DNA of 64,000 nucleotides from Halocaridina rubra. Lineage: Eukaryota > Arthropoda > Malacostraca > Decapoda > Atyidae. The notes under the pieces are model-generated. The model did no database searches. It was not told where the DNA came from and worked only from the letters and a program-made list of their open reading frames with translations. The stretch spans positions 16,001 to 80,000 of the forward strand of contig JAXCGZ010000112.1 of NCBI GenBank assembly GCA_037179515.1, read 5' to 3'. Both the position numbers and the translations under genes were made by a program. Below are positions 1 through 13,489 of the stretch, in pieces (the first letter of the stretch is position 1; each line of letters starts with the position of its first letter).

Positions 1-362
1 CATTTAGAATGATTCCTCTAAGAAAAACTGCGTCCTATGACAATTGCTCCTTCAGTAATCAAAAATAACAATTATATATTGCAGTTTTATATTTTTCTGC
101 TCATTCATTGCTCATCTAACCAAATTTAACCTAACTTTTTCATTCCTTATTTTTAATCACATATTAAACCTTTTAATTCCTTATTTTTTAATCACATATT
201 TTCCTTTCATATTATCAGGGGGAAATTGTATGTTCTTTGCATTAAGTTAGGCGTTAATGTCTATGAAACAATCGTCCAAGGGGCAAATGTTCGTGCCCCA
301 AGTAAACAGACGTCATCCTCAATTATTATTAGTTCGCATATGAGCTTCCAAGATGGAATTAT
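1..362. other. AT-rich sequence, nothing recognised
   Basis: No gene, RNA or repeat is recognised here. The stretch is AT-rich and carries a short local duplication of a phrase ending in taatcacatatt near 155-200. It ends at the left copy of the target-site duplication of the SINE that follows. Confidence 0.5.
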
Positions 363-379
363 CACCCTGAAACTAATAT

Positions 380-583
380 CGGTTCCGGTGTCGGTTTTAC
401 GTCACGGACTCCCTTATCAACCAAGGGCTAGGACGGTTGCCTTCTTGCGAAGGACTTGTTTTGGCAGATGTAATTCTTACGCTGAGTGCATGCCTTTGCT
501 AACCTCAGACCGTGGCGGGGCGCAAACCCTCGACCTGACGCCTCAGAGTCGGAGACGCTACCGACTGAGCCACGGCGACTACA
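380..583 (-). mobile_element. tRNA-derived SINE, copy 1
   Basis: Read on the minus strand, this starts with a tRNA-like head. A Pol III A box TGGCTCAGTCGG lies at 561-572 and a B-box-like GGTTTGCGCCCC lies near 517-530. About 130 bp of tRNA-unrelated body follows and ends in a gtaaaaccgacacc-type tail. The same body recurs at 6737-6929, 55841-56032 and 59433-59632. Perfect 17-bp direct repeats caccctgaaactaatat at 363-379 and 584-600 are the target-site duplication, so both ends are defined. SINEs carry no protein and are moved by a partner LINE; which one is not evident here. Confidence 0.9.
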
Positions 584-600
584 CACCCTGAAACTAATAT

Positions 601-1458
601 ACAACTTTATTAACCATCTCCTTTATTAACTGGGGGTGAACTAACCTAATAACTATATCTCCCGAGTTTTCTCGTAGGTAAGGGTGTAGATGTTACATTA
701 ACCGAGCACATTGTAATGATAGGAAAAAATATTTCTACCTGGCTATAACTAAAATTGCAGAAAACCAACAAGTCCGATGTGTATAAACATTCACGTTGAT
801 TATCTTTTCATTGAATATCAGTAGACGACAAGCCCGTCATTGGGTCAATGCTGATAACTCAATCCCAACTATAACTTGCCTCGTTCCGTATGATGAAGTA
901 CAAGACGATTGGAGTCTAATTAAAAAATTCAAGGTCAGGTTCAGATGTTGTTCAGGAGTTTTGTTTCTACAACGGCACTCCTTATTTGTTTCTCTCCATT
1001 TATTATATTACTTAACTATTATACATAACATTCTACTTCGCATCATCAAACACAAACAATAACATGCTCTTCTTCTTCTTCTTAGGTACGTGCAAGACAC
1101 GACTCTTAGTCACTGGTTAGTAACGTATGAGAAAATTCCACTGAGACAGAACGGATTTCAGGAAAGCAAAATAAATTTTATATCAGAGCTGCATATCATT
1201 AGAACACCTTGAAAAATAACGATAGGGAAAAGTTGCAAATGCCTAGGATTGTATCAACTATACTTTCACAAAAGACTGGTATTTTAAAAATGGTATAGAA
1301 TTTAATTCAGTCTAGCGATTTACAAGGAGAAATCCTTACGTGATATATCTAACTTAACTAACCTTTTCCAGTCTCCACGAAGGTTGGTGTCTGAATTATA
1401 TATTTATTCAAAAATTCATCTAATTTAGCAAACAGATGTGTTAGTGCAAGAGTGTCCC
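601..1458. other. AT-rich sequence, nothing recognised
   Basis: No convincing coding region or repeat is seen. Short open frames in this stretch have no recognisable motif. A short TTC-rich run lies near 1068-1085. Confidence 0.5.
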
Positions 1459-1680
1459 GATTTCTTAAACAGTGTAAACCTAGGATACCATACTATCAGT
1501 TAGCTAGACACACACAAATGGATTTCATAAACGTATCTGACGCGGTTCTGTGTATGGCTAGGATCCCGTACGGAATCCTAGTCATACACAGAACAGCGTC
1601 AGATGCGTTTATGAAATCCATTTGCGTGTGTCTTGCTAACTAACAATATGGTATCCTAGGTTTACACTGTTTAAGAAATC
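1459..1680. repeat. 222-bp near-perfect palindrome (foldback element or MITE-like)
   Basis: Two arms of about 111 bp are inverted copies of one another and meet at CGTACG, with the centre between 1569 and 1570. The outer ends are gatttcttaaacagtg and its complement. Only a few mismatches occur, near 1493-1512 and in the (ca) stretch. There is almost no loop. A transcript would fold into one long hairpin. It may be a foldback/MITE insertion or a recent inverted duplication. No clear target-site duplication is seen and no protein is encoded. Confidence 0.85.
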
Positions 1681-2342
<662 letters not shown>

Positions 2343-2407
2343 AATGTGTAATTCAACTTTTCTTTCAGGATCAGCGCTGATCCTGAAGAAAAGTTGAATT
2401 ACACATT
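2343..2407. repeat. 65-bp palindrome (hairpin)
   Basis: Arms of 33 and 32 bp meet at AGCGCT (centre between 2375 and 2376) with a single one-base bulge. The hairpin sits between the simple-sequence tract and the start of a LINE copy. Confidence 0.85.
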
Positions 2408-2467
2408 GATTACAGAAAGGAAAACGACACACACCTACTTTTAAGAAACAGGCTCGTGTCCTGCCAA

Positions 2468-5400
2468 ATTCATCAGGAGAAACCTCTTAGCCAAGATATA
2501 ACCCGACCAGTCTACTGCGGCGAAGATGTCCACGTCCTTGCTGTTAACATCAGACGTCAGGGCAGCTGCATCGATCTGTACAACATTTACAGACAACACA
2601 ATGGTGGCTTAGACCTGACTACCCTCTTTAGGATAGCCGGTCATCGTGACTTGGTAATAGGAGGCGACTTCAGCAAGCACCATCCAAGATTCAGGTATGA
2701 GCGTCCCTGTGCTGCATGCAGACACATCATGAACCTGCTGGACGACCAAGAAGATGTCTCCCTTCTCAACAATCATGAGCCAACTCATGACAGAGGTGGA
2801 ATACTGGACCTCACCTTTGTCTCCAACACCCTAAAGCAAGACACCACATGGAGAGTTCATCCCCTGGTCACAAGCGACCACTACGGGATCCATCTCACGC
2901 TGCCAATTCCTGAAATCTTCCAAATCCCTGCTCCTCTCCCTCGATGGAATTTCAAGAAGGCCGACTAGTGCCAATTCCAGGAGCACCTCAGCAATTGGTT
3001 TTCAGCCTACACACCATTAGAAGATATCGACCAAGCAGAGGCCGAGCTAGTTAATGCCCTGCAAGCTGCAGCAAACTCCTCCATCTTCCTCTGTAAACCA
3101 CAACACACCACTCATCAGGACAGATGGTACTACTGTGACAGAGTTAAAGAACTCAATCACCAGCTCAACGTCATCCGTAAAATGCACAGGAAACGTCGCA
3201 CTGAAGACTCCTACCGCACTCTCCAGGAAGTCAATGAACATGTCCATGAAGAGACACGCAACATTAAGAGGAAAAAATGGCTAGAGTGGTGTTCCACCCT
3301 AGATGCTCACACCTCTGTGGGCCAGATGTGGAGGAGTATTAACTCCTTTGCTAAAGGTAAACCTCCTAAAGTCATCCCCCACAAGGATCCTAGCAGGGCA
3401 GCAGAAGAACTCTCCTTCAAACTCGCGGATAGAGCAAGCTCCAACCAGCTCCCCATCGCCACCAGAACAACTCTTCGGGATCTCACCATGGCAAGATGGA
3501 AAGAAATAGAAGAGGCCATCAACACTGAAGATGAAACAGATGCCCCCTTCTCTCTGACTGAACTACTAAGAGTAAGCAAAACCTCTAAGAACACAGCCCC
3601 AGGTGCTGATAGAATCACATGCACAATGATTCAAAATATGGGGCCCCAAGGGGAGCTAGCTCTGCTCTCTCTGATCAATTCAACATACACACGAAAAATC
3701 AGACCAGCCTCATGGAACAGAGCAGACATTCAGCCCATCCCAAAACCACAGGACCCTGACAACCCTCGCACCTTCTCCCTCCTAAGCTGCCTGAGCAAGC
3801 CAGCAGAAAATATGGTACTTAACAGAGTCTGGTCAATTCAACATACACACGAAGAATCAGACCAGCCTCACGGAACAGAGCAGACATTCAGCCCATCCCA
3901 AAACCACAGGACCCTGACAACCCTCGCCCCTTCTCCCTCCTAAGCTGCCTGAGCAAGACAGCAGAAAATATGGTACTTAACAGAGTCTGCTGGAAATGCC
4001 CACCCTTCCCAGAAAACATATTTGCCTACCAGCCTGGCTTAGGCACCTCAGAATGAATAGCCTCAATGCTATCATTTATCAACAACTGCCGTGGATACAT
4101 CGTTTTTCTAGACCTAGAGAAGGCCTTTGAACTAGCCAATGTGCCAGCAATACTCTCAGCTCTCATTGCAAAGCAGATCAAAGGTAAAGTTCTCTCATGG
4201 ATCTAGCAAAGTCTACAAAACCGTAGTGCACGAGTCAAAGTAAAAGGGCACTACAAAAAACACGAAAATGAGACCCCCCAAGGTGGAATCCTTATGCAGA
4301 TGACTTTGCCCTCATCACAATAGGTGACAGGAGCTCTAACAAGACACAGCGCTGCCTCACCAATATTCACCAAGCCTCCATCTCCCTCGGAGCTAAAATC
4401 AATGCCCGCAAACCAAGGCCCTTCCCATCCACCAGTGGAGACCAGACACTAATCAGGTCATAGGTAGTGAGATTGTGGACTGGGTTACCAAACACCAATA
4501 CCTGGGTGTAATCATCGACGGCAAACTAGCCTTTGAACCTGAAATTCGACACTTGCTCGACAAATGCAGCCAGTGACAAGCGGTCCTTCGTCGGATGTCA
4601 GGCCTCATAGACTATGCTTGTCCCACACTCTGGCTACTAACAGACCAACAGTGGGACAAGATAAAAGTCATTCAAAACAACGCCATGCGTACCATACTAG
4701 GAGCCCCCATGTGGACCAAGAGAGAAAACATCCAGATGGAATCGGGACTCATGCCACTCAAACTCAGAGCTCAGCAAAGACTGACCCTCTTTGTGGCCAA
4801 CACCACTACTGCCAAACATAAATGCCTCGCTGACATAAATCTCCATCTAGCCCTCAATTGCCACCCCGACCACTATCCTAGAACCTGGGCAGCCAAGGTC
4901 TGCACTAGCCTGCAAGTACTGCCAGTCATGGAGAATATCCTAACCAAGATACAGGACACTCCGCTTCCTGAATACTGATGCCCACCCCCATGGAATGACC
5001 AACCACTCGACATAAAGATCGAGCTCCCTGACAACCCCAAAAGCTTGGTAAACCCGCTTGTCCTTAAAAACATATACAAGGACAAATTTCAGAGCTGGAG
5101 CAGGCCTAACTCTCAGGTCTTCTACACTGACGGTTCAGTAAATCAAGAAACAGTAGCCTCAGCCGCCGCATTCACCACTGGAAACCACGTCCTATCCTGG
5201 AGACTGTCAAACTCCTGCTCATCGCTCCAGACTGAGCTTGTTGCCATAGCTAACGCCCTCGACTTCTTCATCCAGAAAGGAGCTGGCCATGCCCTAATTC
5301 TCTCTGACTCTAAAGGCTCCTTACAGACCATCAAGAAGCCACTCCTCAGAGACAATGTACGTATCATCACCACCATCCTCAGCCACTACCACAGGACAAC

Positions 5401-5977
5401 CAGCCTTGGAAGAGCCATCACTCTTGCCTGGATTCCCAGCCACGTCGGCATCAAGGGAATTGAGGAAGCCAATCAAGCCACCAAACAAGCCACTCTTAGA
5501 GCAGAAATCCAAATACCTCTTCCTCCTGGGATTCAACAGATGAAAAACAAAGCCACCAAGTCACTCATTAACGTCTTAATAACTAAACACAACCTGTGCA
5601 CGGACATTGGCTCCCCCTTCACCTGGTGGTACAAAGCCACCACTGATCTTCAGCAAATCACCCTGCCTAAGAACCTTCGACGAAGCACGGCAGTCAATGT
5701 GTACCATCTGAGAGTCAGGTACAAGTGCACCTGGCAAATAGTGGATGATATCATCAGGGAATGCACCTTCTGACAGGTAGCCTCACCACATCCACTGCTC
5801 CACTACATCCTCGAAAGTGATTCCTTTTCAGAAATTCAATGGAAAACTGGTGCCCCCGCAACATCCAGCGAAGATCCAAATGCCCTTCAAATTGCTAGCT
5901 CCATAATCACACTACCAACAAACAACTACATGAACAGTCTACTAAATATCATCAGTCAATACCCTCCACCAAGATAA
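2468..5977 (+). pseudogene. Family A ORF2 remnant (endonuclease, RT, RNase H)
   Basis: Broken reading frames retain the C-terminal half of an APE-type endonuclease (GGDF, then TSDHYGIHL near 2870-2900). A linker, reverse transcriptase segments (APGADRIT, LDLEKAFELAN, YADDFALIT) and an RNase H domain follow; the RNase H keeps YTDGSVN, LQTELVAIAN, LILSDSKGS and AWIPSHVGIKG (about 5110-5470). Stops include a TAG near 2966 where the intact copy has Trp, and one near 4054 where it has Cys. The 158-bp duplication shifts the frame. The gene cannot make a working protein. Confidence 0.88.
3675..3990 (+). repeat. 158-bp tandem duplication inside family A copy 1
   Basis: The sequence beginning tcaattcaacatacacac at 3675 starts again at 3833. 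The other family A copy has this stretch once. 158 is not a multiple of three, so the duplication shifts the frame. Confidence 0.85.
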
Positions 5978-6089
5978 GCATGTATTAACTCTCTCTCACC
6001 ACCAAAACAGGAATTCATTAAATTGTTTGATGTAAACTAATAATCCTCAACTGAACACTTATGTTTTCCACTATCTTTACAGTTTTGCA

Positions 6090-6300
6090 CAACCTCACCT
6101 GCGGGCCAAAATAGGAAAGTTCGATCACAATCAAGACTGAATACCACCAACAATAACCAGACATCACCCCACCTCCGTGCCAAAATAGGAAAGCTAATTC
6201 ACCCTCAAGAGCAAATACCACCTCCAATCAACAAAAACCCATCTGCGGGCCAAAAAGGGAAGGTCCGCTCACCCTCAAGGGAGAACATCAAGGAAGAAAA
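6090..6300 (+). repeat. About 70-bp tandem repeats in the family A 3' UTR
   Basis: Three degenerate units contain a ctgcgggccaaaa-like phrase (near 6100, 6170 and 6240), followed by aggaaag and a caccctcaag phrase. The same structure is seen in the other copy at about 33575-33764, so it belongs to the element. Confidence 0.75.
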
Positions 6301-6313
6301 AAAAGCTCGTGTC

Positions 6314-7371
<1,058 letters not shown>

Positions 7372-7451
7372 GCTTTTACATCACGAGAAACATTTGAAGT
7401 TTGTAATTGTGAATGGGTGTGGATACGTAAGGAAAATAAAAGAATTTTCAG

Positions 7452-7531
7452 ATCCTTAGTACTTTCGAGTGTATTAATCTACTACTCATGAAGATGAGTA
7501 ATAGATAAATACACTAGAAAGTACTAAGGAT
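7452..7531. repeat. 80-bp imperfect hairpin
   Basis: The arms atccttagtactttc and gaaagtactaaggat enclose a complementary interior with small bulges (actcat/atgagt), with the centre near 7491. It lies directly before the 5' end of a family B LINE copy, the same position the hairpin at 2343-2407 holds before a family A copy. Confidence 0.75.
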
Positions 7532-7537
7532 TTGCTA

Positions 7538-8337
7538 AACAGGAAGATAACAATAAAGAGCTGCATGACAACCTGAATGAATTAAATGTTAGTTCACTGC
7601 TTTCTTCTGAGAAAGACGACATTGCAGCTTGGAATGTCCAGATTAAGGAAAACATTGAACAGTCTAGAAAAGAGTTTCAGGAGCTGAATACGGAACATGA
7701 TGCCATGAATATGTCCTTTGCTAATGCACTTAAGGGAAATGTGGCAGTAAAAGAGGCTGTGAAGGTGTTGGCACTGGAAAACATACAAACAATTGACTGT
7801 AAAGAAACATTAATAGAAAAAATTAAAGATGTTGTGATGGAAAGGGCAAATACACTGATTAAACAGGTACTTGATAAGGAGAAGACAGTGGTAATCTCAG
7901 ACATAATCGAATCCCAAGAGCCAACATGGCAAGGGAGACTTGAAGAAAATAAAGTTAGGGTTGTAGACCTGATAAGAAAACTTGGAGTAGTTTGTGGTCC
8001 TGAGGATATTGCTAACATTCACCAACTAGGTAAATATTCTAGGGAAGGATAGCAGAGACCAACAAAAGTAACCTTTGAGAGAGGGGAAACATGTATAAAA
8101 ATACTGATGATGGGGAACAAAAGCCCAAAGAGCCATCAAGAATTCAAAGAGGTGTTCATTAGATGATACAGGACACAGGAAGAGATGGAAAGGATCAAAA
8201 ACTTATTGAAATAGACTAGAATGTTAAATGAGGAAAGAAATGAAGAAGAGAAGAAAATGTTTAATTTCAGAGTTCTTTCAGACGAAGGGGAGATAAAGAA
8301 GATAATGATAGAAGATCAAGGAATGGGGCCTCATTAA
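7538..8337 (+). pseudogene. Family B ORF1 remnant
   Basis: It encodes the second half of the ORF1 RNA-binding protein. The clearest stretch (7705-8052) contains the EPTWQGRLEENK motif and the LGVVCGPEDI region seen in intact copies. It stops at 8050 where the intact protein continues, and further stops follow. Confidence 0.85.
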
Positions 8338-11083
8338 GATTGTTATACACAAATGCTGATGGATTAGCTGGTAAGGCAGTAGAAATAAAAGATAGGATTC
8401 ACAACAGTAAGGCAGATACTAAGTTGAGTGTTGACGTAAACAGTGTCACAGTTTTTCCTAAGGGCTTCAGAATATTAAGGATTGAAAGATCTGAGAGGAC
8501 TGATGAAGGGATAGCATGCTCATAAGTGAGAGGATTCAGGTTGAAGAAATAAACTTGGCTATGGAAAGAGAGTTCAAGGAATTTCTTGTTGTTCGCATAA
8601 ATACTGGGTCAAAGAGCATTATAATAACTGTTGTATATAGCCCACTAAGGAACCAATATGGGCTAGAAACTTATTAGTAAATTCATATAGGTACTATTGA
8701 AGTCATAACCTCAGTCGTTAACATTACATGGGAGAGAAAATGTAGGATTTTGATTATGGGAGATTTTAATCATAAAGAGATAGATTGGATAAATCTTGAC
8801 CCACACAGTGGTGAGAACTCATTCGGGGCAAGATTCCTAGATTCCATACAAGGAAATTTCCTACACCAACATGTAATGGAACGAATGAGGGCCAGGGGTG
8901 GGGATGAGCCATAGCTACTTCATATAGTATTCACAAATAACGTGTTGGATATTGAAAAAATTGAGTATAAACCACCAATTGGAAAGAGTGACCACTGTGA
9001 GTTGTTGATGGAGTAAATCGTTGAAGATATTCTGCCTGAGAGTAGAGGCACTGAGGACATGAGGAGGAACTATCCGAAAGGAGATTACATCAAAATGAAT
9101 GAGCTTTTTGCAGTTACTGACTGGGGAACCTTATTTTACAACAAATCTGTACAAGAAATGTGCTACATCTTTTGTGAGAAATATGGGAGGATAGTAGATT
9201 GCTGCATACCTGTCACCAAAGTAGGTGTAATTCATGCCAGAGAGAAATGGTTCGATAATGAGTGTAAAAGAGCTAAGGAGTCGAGAGAGAAATGCTGGAA
9301 AAGGTATAGGAGGAGAAAAACATAAATGCCTGGCAAACCCACAAAAGAGCAAGAAATGATTACCTAAGTAAAAAAAGAGAGGCAGAGAGAGGCTATGAAA
9401 GGGACATCACCAGGAACGGTAAAGAAAATCAAAAGCTTTTCCACAGCTTTATCAGAGGAAAACTGAAGATAAAAGAACAGGTTTTAAGGCTTAAGAGAGC
9501 AGATGGAAGCATCACTGAGACGGATGAAGAGATCTGCAAAGAACTGAACAAGTAGTTTCAGTCAGCATTTACAGTAGAAAATACCCCACCCCCTCAGATT
9601 GCAGTGATAGAAGCTCAAGGGCTGGCATTAGAGAAAATAAAACATTCAGCCACAGAGGTATGCAAAGCACTCATGGAGATAGATGTTCATAAAGCTACAG
9701 GTCCTGATGATATATCCCCTCATGTGCTTAAACTATCAGTGGCACTAAGTATCATATTTAAAGAGTCACTGGAGTCCGGGGAGTTTCAAGATGCTGGAAA
9801 CAAGCAAACATGATACCTATCTTCAAAAAGGGAAGGAGGGATACGGCTCTAAACTATACACCAGTTTCCTTGACCAGCAAAGTTTGCAAAGTTATGAAAG
9901 TTATGGAGAAACTACTAAGGAAGCATATCTCTCTTCACTTGGAATCCTTCAACTTTTTGTCATTGAGACAACATGGCTTCAGAGAAGGTCGATCAACTGT
10001 AACGAACTTATTAGAATTTTATGATAAGGTAAGCCGAATTTTACAGGAAAGAGAGGGCTGAGCAGATTGCATATTCCTAGACTTCCAGAAAGCATTTGAC
10101 AGTGTTCCACATGGGAGACTTATTAGGAAGCTGCAAGTAATGGCTTGAATAGGTGGAAATGTCTTGAAATGGATAAAAACTTACTAAGAAAGAAGGGAAC
10201 AGAGGGTTAGAGTAAGACACTCAGTGTTTGAATGGAGAGGAGTTTGTATTGGAGTTCCACAGGGTTCAGTTTTAGGGCCACTTTTGTTCCTTGTATATGT
10301 AAATGACCTACAAGAGTCTGTAAATTCATTCATGAATATGTTTGCAGATGATGGAAATATTGTAAAGAAAGTAGGAAATGAGAACAATGGTAGAGAACTT
10401 CAGGAAGGTCTAAATAGTCTGCATGAGTGGCCAGAAAAGTGGCTAATGAAATTCAATACTTCAAAATGTAAGGTAATGAGAATGAGTACAAGTGCAAGAA
10501 GGCCCAAGCTTGACTACTCGGTGGCAGGAGTACAACTTCATGAGACAAAATGAGATATCTAGGAGTAAACATACTGGCAGATTTGTCTCCAGAAATACAT
10601 ATGAATGGCATAGTAAGGGCAGCATATGCCTTCTTATCAAATGTAAGGGTAGCCTTCAGGCACATGGACAAGGAAATGTGCAGAAATATTTATGTAACCT
10701 ATGTGAGGCCAAAACTCGAATATGCAGCCCCTTTTGGAATTACGTATTTCTGGTGCCAGAAATACGTAATCTCAGTTATGATGTGAGGCTGAGGGAATTA
10801 GACTTACTATCACTCGAAGCTAGAGGATTGAGGGGGAGATATGGTGACAGTCATTAAATTCTTTCATGGTTGTGAAAGAGTGGATAGGGATCGATATTTT
10901 GATATGGCTGGCTCTAGAACTAGAGGTCATAGTTTGAAGTTTTGTAAGAAAACTTCTTTGCAGGATGTAGGGAAATACTTTTTCAGTGTAAGAGTAGTTG
11001 ATAATTGGAATTGGCTAAGCGAGGAGGTAGTTAATGCTATCTCAATCCATAGTTTTAAGGACAGGTATGATAAGTATCACTAA
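8338..11083 (+). pseudogene. Family B ORF2 remnant (endonuclease, RT)
   Basis: It starts in the YTNADGLAGK endonuclease segment and retains MGDFNHKEIDW, a mutated LNYTPVSLTS, FREGRSTVTNLLEFYD, GVPQGSVLGPLLFLVYVND and a FADD box changed at its next residue (FADDGNIV). It has lost an 18-bp stretch around the ITET residues and carries many stops. Non-functional. Confidence 0.88.
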
Positions 11084-11177
11084 GTACAAAATGGAACCGA
11101 TCAGTAGACGAGAATATACGAGCTTTGGGCTCTTTCCTGTAAACACAATTAGGTAATCACAATTAGGTAATCACACA

Positions 11178-11346
11178 CAAGAGTAGTTGATAATTGGAAT
11201 TCACTAAGCAAGGAGGTAGTTAATGCTATCTCAATCCATAGTTTTAAAGACAGGTATGATAAGTATCACTGAGTACAATATGGAACCGATCAGGAGACGG
11301 GAAGATACGAGATTTGGGCTATTTCCCATAAACACAATTAGGTAAT
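11178..11346 (+). mobile_element. LINE family B, copy 2 (about 170-bp 3' fragment)
   Basis: Only the last codons of ORF2 (RVVDNWN to the terminal YDKYH) and the 3' UTR are present. They start right after the double tail of copy 1 and end in a partial tail (aattaggtaat). This is an extreme 5' truncation. Confidence 0.85.
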
Positions 11347-11354
11347 AGGTAGAC

Positions 11355-11720
11355 TTGACAAGAAAGCTTGGAGTAGTATGTGGTCCTGAGGATATTGTAA
11401 ACATGCACCAACTAGGTAAATATTCGAGGGAAGGAAAGCCGAGACCAACAAAAGTAACCTTTGAGAGAGGGGAAACATGTAGGGAAATATTGTTGAGAAA
11501 AAAAAGTCTAAAAGACCTTCAAGAATTCAAAGAAGTGTTCATTAGACGATACAGAACACAGGAAGAGATGGGAAAGATCAAAAACTTGTTGCAAGAGGCA
11601 AGAAGGTTAAATGATGAAAGAAATGAAGAAGAGAAGATAAATTTTCATTACAGAGTTCTTCCAGACAAAGGGGAGATAAAGAAGATAACGACAGAAGATC
11701 AGGAGATGGGGCCTCATTAA
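11355..11720 (+). pseudogene. Family B ORF1 C-terminal fragment (copy 3)
   Basis: This fragment of about 120 codons covers LGVVCGPEDIV through the terminal MGPH-type end and stops at TAA just before ORF2, as in the complete copy. It is 5'-truncated, so there is no proper start. It corresponds to the RRM-like and C-terminal RNA-binding part of ORF1. Confidence 0.85.
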
Positions 11721-13489
11721 GATTGTTATACACAAATGCTGATGGATTAGCTGGTAAGGCAGTAGAATTAAAAGATAGGATTCACAACAGTAAGGCAGAT
11801 ATAGTAGCAATTACAGAGACTAAGTTGAGTGAGGACATAAACAGTGTCACAGTTTTTCCTAAGGGCTTCAGAATACTAAGGGTTGAAAGATCTGAGAGGA
11901 CTGGTGGAGGGATAGCACTGCTCATAAGTGAAAAGATTCAAGTTGAAGAAATAAACTTGGCTATAGAAAGTGAGTTCAAGGAATTTCTTGTTGCTCGCAT
12001 AAATACTGGGTCAGAGAGCATTATAATAACTGTTGTATACAACCCACCAAGGAACCAAAATAGGCTTGAAGTTTATGAGGAAAGTCATATAGGTACTATT
12101 GAAGTCATAAACTCAGTTGTTAACATGGCACGGGAAAAAAATGTAGGATTTTGATTATGGGAGACTTTAATCATAAAGAGATAGATTGGATAAATCTTGA
12201 CCCACACAGTGGTGAGGACTCATTCGGGGGAAGATTCCTAGATTGCATACAAGGGAATTTCCTACACCAACATGTAATGGAACCAACAAGGGCCAGGGGT
12301 GGGGATGAGCCATCACTACTTGATCTAGTGTTCACAGATAATGTGTTGGATATTGAAAATATTGAGTATGAACCACCAATTGGAAAGAGTGACCACTGTG
12401 TGTTGTTGATGGAGTATATCATTGAAGATATTCTTCCTGAGAGTAGAGGCACTGAGGACATGAGGAGGAACTATCCGAAAGGAGATTACATCAAAATGAA
12501 TGAGCTTTTTGCAGTTATTGACTGGAGAACCTTATTTTACAACAAATCTGTACAAGAAATGTATGACATCTTTTGTGAGAAATATGGGAAGATAGTAGAT
12601 TGCTGCATACCTGTCACCAAAGTAGGTGTAATTCATGCCAGAGAGAAATGGTTCGATAATGGGTGTAAAAGAGCTAAGGAGTGGAGAGACAAATGCTGGA
12701 AAAGGTATAGGAGGAGAAAAAACATAAATGCCTGGCAAACCTACAAAAGAGCAAGAAATGACTACCTAAGTAAAAGGAGAGAGGCAGAGAGAGACTATGA
12801 GAGGGACATCACCAGGAAGGCTAAAGAAAATCCCAAGCTTTTCCACAGCTTTATCAGAGGAAAACTGAAGGTAAAAGAACAGGTTTTAAGGCTAAAGAGA
12901 GCGGATGGAAGCATCACTGAGACGGATGAAGAGATCTGCAAAGAATTGAACAAGGAGTTTCAGTCAGTATTTACAGTAGAATATACCCCACCCCCTCAGA
13001 TTGCAGTGATAGAAGCTCAAGGGCCGGTATTAGAGAACATCAACCTTACAGCCACAGAGGTATGCAAAGCGCTGATGGATTTAGATGTTCATAAAGCTAC
13101 AGGTCCTGATGACATATCCCCTCATGTGCTTAAAAAATGCGCAAACACAATATCAGTGGCACTAAGTATCATATTTAAGGAGTCACTGGAGTCGGGGGAG
13201 ATTCCAAGATGCTGGAAACAAGCAAATGTGATACCCATCTTCAAAAAGGGAAGGAGGGATACGGCTCTGAACTATAGACCAGTTTCCTTGACCAGTATTG
13301 TTTGCAAAGTTATGGAGAAACTACTAAGGAAACATATCTCTCTTCACTTGGAATCCTTCAACTTTTTGTCAGTGAGGCAACATGGCTTCAGAGAAGGTAG
13401 ATCAACAGTAACAAACTTATTAGAATTTTATGATGAGGTAAGCCAAATCTTACAGGAAAGAGAGGGATGGGCAGATTGCATATTCCTAG
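11711..13489 (+). pseudogene. Family B ORF2, 5' part (copy 3), frameshifted and interrupted
   Basis: An APE-type endonuclease (YTNADGL, ITETKLSED, GGGIALLIS, GDFNHKEIDW, GKSDHCVLL) is followed by the linker and the start of the RT (NYRPVSLTS, FREGRSTVTNLLEFYDEV). One A is missing from an A run near 12138, which shifts the frame between NMARE and IMGDF. At 13489 the coding sequence is cut in CTAG by the family A insertion and resumes at 33776. Apart from these two lesions it stays close to the complete copy. Confidence 0.9.

Larger units (their letters stand above)
2461..6304 (+). mobile_element. LINE family A, copy 1 (5'-truncated, decayed)
   Basis: This copy matches, frame for frame, the open family A ORF2 at 29851-33456, starting about 35 codons into that segment, and continues into the same 3' UTR. 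It is flanked by a 9-bp direct repeat gctcgtgtc (2452-2460 and 6305-6313), which supports insertion by target-primed reverse transcription. It ends in an A-rich run. Relative to the intact copy it has premature stops, a 158-bp internal duplication, and deletions near 4290 (the segment leading into the reverse transcriptase YADD motif) and near 4600. It is older than the copy at 13490-33764. Confidence 0.9.
7538..11178 (+). mobile_element. LINE family B, copy 1 (5'-truncated, decayed)
   Basis: It is collinear with the complete family B element at 24562-29481 (which is on the minus strand). It starts inside ORF1 and ends with the family's double tail aattaggtaatcac at about 11147-11174. Many stops and small indels make it one of the older copies here. 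The next family B fragment starts directly after its tail. Confidence 0.9.
11347..13489 (+). mobile_element. LINE family B, copy 3, 5' part (split by family A)
   Basis: It starts in ORF1 directly after the tail of copy 2 and runs through ORF1, the endonuclease and half of the RT. It breaks after catattcctag (13479-13489). The same 11 bp resume at 33765-33775 and the copy continues to 34920 in register, so the intervening 20 kb is inserted DNA. This is the outermost layer of the nest. Confidence 0.93.

Noticed and set aside
561..572. Possible true tRNA genes at the SINE heads (also near 55841 and 59440)
   Set aside because: The heads have A/B-box matches but no convincing acceptor stem or standard anticodon arm, and each continues into the same 130-bp SINE body with target duplications.
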